Below the pieces are notes generated by a model. That model made no database searches. It was not told the DNA's origin and saw only the letters and a program-made list of their open reading frames with translations. Below are positions 62,484-64,000 of a DNA stretch of 64,000 bases, piece by piece; within the stretch, counting starts at the first letter, position 1; every line of letters starts with the position of its first letter. Source of the stretch: Streptomyces glomeratus (GTDB lineage Bacteria > Actinomycetota > Actinomycetes > Streptomycetales > Streptomycetaceae); the NCBI RefSeq assembly GCF_021462825.1, contig NZ_JAKEEB010000005.1:64501-128500 (forward strand), in the 5' to 3' direction. Both the position numbers and the translations under genes were made by a program.

Positions 62484-64000
62484 CTACACCGGTCCCGCCA
62501 CCACCGCGACCGTCTTGGGCAGTGACACACCCGAACCGTCACGCCGCGGGTCGATCTCGGGCAGCTCGGCCGGCATGCCGTTCTTCTGCGCGGCCCGGGC
62601 CGGCATCGCACCCGCCCACGCCAGTGACAGGCAGTCCTCGCCCTTGAGGAACCGCTGGCAGCGGACACCGCCCGTGGCCCGGCCCTTGCGCGGGTACTGG
62701 TCGAACGGGGTCAGCTTGGCGGTCGTCTGCACCGAGTCGTCGAGCGTGCCGCGCGAGCCCGCGACGGTGAAGACCACCGCATCGACCGCCGGGTCCACCG
62801 CCGTGAAGGAGATGACCTTCGCGCCGTCCGTGAGCTTGATGCCCGCCATGCCTCCCGCCGGGCGGCCCTGCGGACGCACCTGGGACGCCTGGTAGCGCAG
62901 CAGCTGCGCGTCGTCCGTGATGAAGACCAGATCCTCCTCGCCGGTGCGCAGCTCGGTCGCGCCGACGATCCGGTCACCCTCCTTGAGGGTGATGACCTCC
63001 AGCTCTTCCCTGTTCGCGGGGTAGTCGGGGACCACACGCTTGACGACGCCCTGCTCCGTACCGAGCGCGAGGCCGGGGGAGGACTCGTCCAGCGTCGTCA
63101 GGCAGACCACCGTCTCGTCCGGTGCCAGGGAGACGAACTCCGAGACCGGCGCGCCCCCGGACAGGCTCGGCCGCGTGGCCGTCTCGGGAAGCTGCGGCAG
63201 GTCGATCACGTTCAGCCGCAGCAGCCGGCCGGCGGACGTCACCGCGCCCACCTCGCCGCGGGCCGTCGCCGGCACCGCGGAGACGATCACGTCGTGCTTC
63301 GCGCGCCTGCCCTCGGTGTCCTCCGCGAACGGGTCGCCGTTCGCCGTGCGCGCCAGCAGGCCCGTGGACGACATCAGCACCCGGCACGGGGCGTCCTCGA
63401 CCTGCAGCGGGACCGTCGGGGCCGGGGCGCCGGAGGACTCCAGCAGCACCGTGCGCCGCTCCGTGCCGAACTTCTTGGCGACCGCGGCCAGTTCGGCCGA
63501 GACCAGCTTGCGCAGCTCCGCGTCCGACTCCAGGATCCGGGTCAGCTCCGCGATCTCGGCGTTGAGCCGCTCCTTCTCCGTCTCCAGTTCGATGCGGTCG
63601 TACTTGGTCAGACGGCGCAGCGGGGTGTCGAGGATGTACTGCGTCTGGATCTCACTCAGCGAGAAGCGCTCCATCAGGCGCTGCTTGGCCTGCGCGGAGT
63701 TGTCGCTGGACCGGATCAGGCGGATGACCTCGTCGATGTCCACCAGCGCCGTGAGCAGGCCCTCCACCAGATGCAGGCGGTCGCGCTTCTTGCCGCGGCG
63801 GAACTCCGAGCGGCGGCGGACCACCTCGAAGCGGTGGTCGAGGTAGACCTCCAGCAGCTCCTTCAGGCCCAGGGTGAGCGGCTGCCCGTCGACCAGCGCC
63901 ACGTTGTTGATGCCGAAGGACTCCTCCATGGGCGTCAGCTTGTAGAGCTGCTCCAGGACCGCCTCCGGCACGAAGCCGTTCTTGATCTCGATGACCAGGC
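62484..64000 (-). CDS. parC: DNA topoisomerase IV subunit A (ParC), C-terminal part (partial)
   Basis: About 505 codons of a gyrA/parC-type gene. The 5' part, including the catalytic Tyr, lies beyond the right edge. The visible part covers the coiled-coil/tower-end region (FSLSEIQTQYILDTPLRRL; RIELETEKERLNAEIAELTR) and a six-bladed C-terminal beta-pinwheel with repeats such as GGMAGIKL and GRATGGVRCQRFL. No GyrA-box (QRRGGKG) is seen, supporting ParC rather than GyrA, and it pairs with parE at 44044-46167. The frame continues to base 64000. Confidence 0.9.
   Translation of the reverse strand, partial: LVIEIKNGFVPEAVLEQLYKLTPMEESFGINNVALVDGQPLTLGLKELLEVYLDHRFEVVRRRSEFRRGKKRDRLHLVEGLLTALVDIDEVIRLIRSSDNSAQAKQRLMERFSLSEIQTQYILDTPLRRLTKYDRIELETEKERLNAEIAELTRILESDAELRKLVSAELAAVAKKFGTERRTVLLESSGAPAPTVPLQVEDAPCRVLMSSTGLLARTANGDPFAEDTEGRRAKHDVIVSAVPATARGEVGAVTSAGRLLRLNVIDLPQLPETATRPSLSGGAPVSEFVSLAPDETVVCLTTLDESSPGLALGTEQGVVKRVVPDYPANREELEVITLKEGDRIVGATELRTGEEDLVFITDDAQLLRYQASQVRPQGRPAGGMAGIKLTDGAKVISFTAVDPAVDAVVFTVAGSRGTLDDSVQTTAKLTPFDQYPRKGRATGGVRCQRFLKGEDCLSLAWAGAMPARAAQKNGMPAELPEIDPRRDGSGVSLPKTVAVVAGPV

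Overview
The window is chromosomal DNA from a Streptomyces species or very close relative. The evidence is the very high GC content with G/C at nearly every third codon position, the frequent GTG starts, and the presence of whiH (sporulation regulator), hrdB (principal sigma factor), class II nrdRJ, parE/parC and an HTH-citrate synthase locus in the order I remember for the dapF-rshA-hflX-lexA-whiH-hrdB-parE-parC core region of S. coelicolor. It looks like conserved core chromosome with a few accessory patches. I see no rRNA, tRNA, insertion sequence, prophage or CRISPR array.

Layout. 1-7.4 kb: end of dapF, the RelA/SpoT homologue rshA, an M1 metallopeptidase, the ribosome-associated GTPase hflX, and a convergent secreted serine protease. 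7.6-13.1 kb: a phosphatase, then a three-gene NRPS-independent siderophore locus (aminotransferase, IucA/IucC synthetase, IucB-like acyltransferase). 13.3-20.5 kb: genome maintenance, with dinG, lexA (with its own SOS box) and the nrdR-nrdJ operon (with paired NrdR boxes). 20.5-28.9 kb: a frameshifted relic, a TerD protein, a YdbC protein, a phosphatase/ADP-ribosylglycohydrolase pair, a drug exporter with a divergent TetR repressor and twin operators, and rnhB. 29-42.2 kb: a RecQ-phosphoribosyltransferase fusion, a DUF4192 protein, a glycogen-debranching N-domain protein, a Nudix-type regulator, an ABC ATPase-permease fusion, whiH and hrdB. 42.3-51 kb: a trypsin, a small zinc-site protein, parE, a DUF1453/kinase/regulator operon, and a DUF485/acetate-type symporter pair. 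51.3-57.5 kb: a SsuABC/TauABC-like transporter bracketed by two paralogous CitB-type response regulators, one paired with a CitA-type kinase. 57.5-64 kb: an iron-box-controlled sucrase/ferredoxin-like protein, two divergent citrate synthase homologues (one carrying an N-terminal DNA-binding domain), a COG0523 GTPase and the 3' part of parC.

The most unusual locus is 58.7-61.2 kb. A citrate synthase fused to a helix-turn-helix is divergent from a second citrate synthase whose catalytic Asp is replaced by Glu. A perfect 17-bp palindrome lies between them, and a related AT-rich inverted repeat lies inside the second gene. This looks like an enzyme that could read its own metabolite and regulate its partner. 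Other points worth checking are a LexA-like box at parE, DnaA-like boxes between recQ and the DUF4192 gene, a strong inverted repeat in the whiH leader, and the paired response regulators with repeated CTGTTGT motifs.
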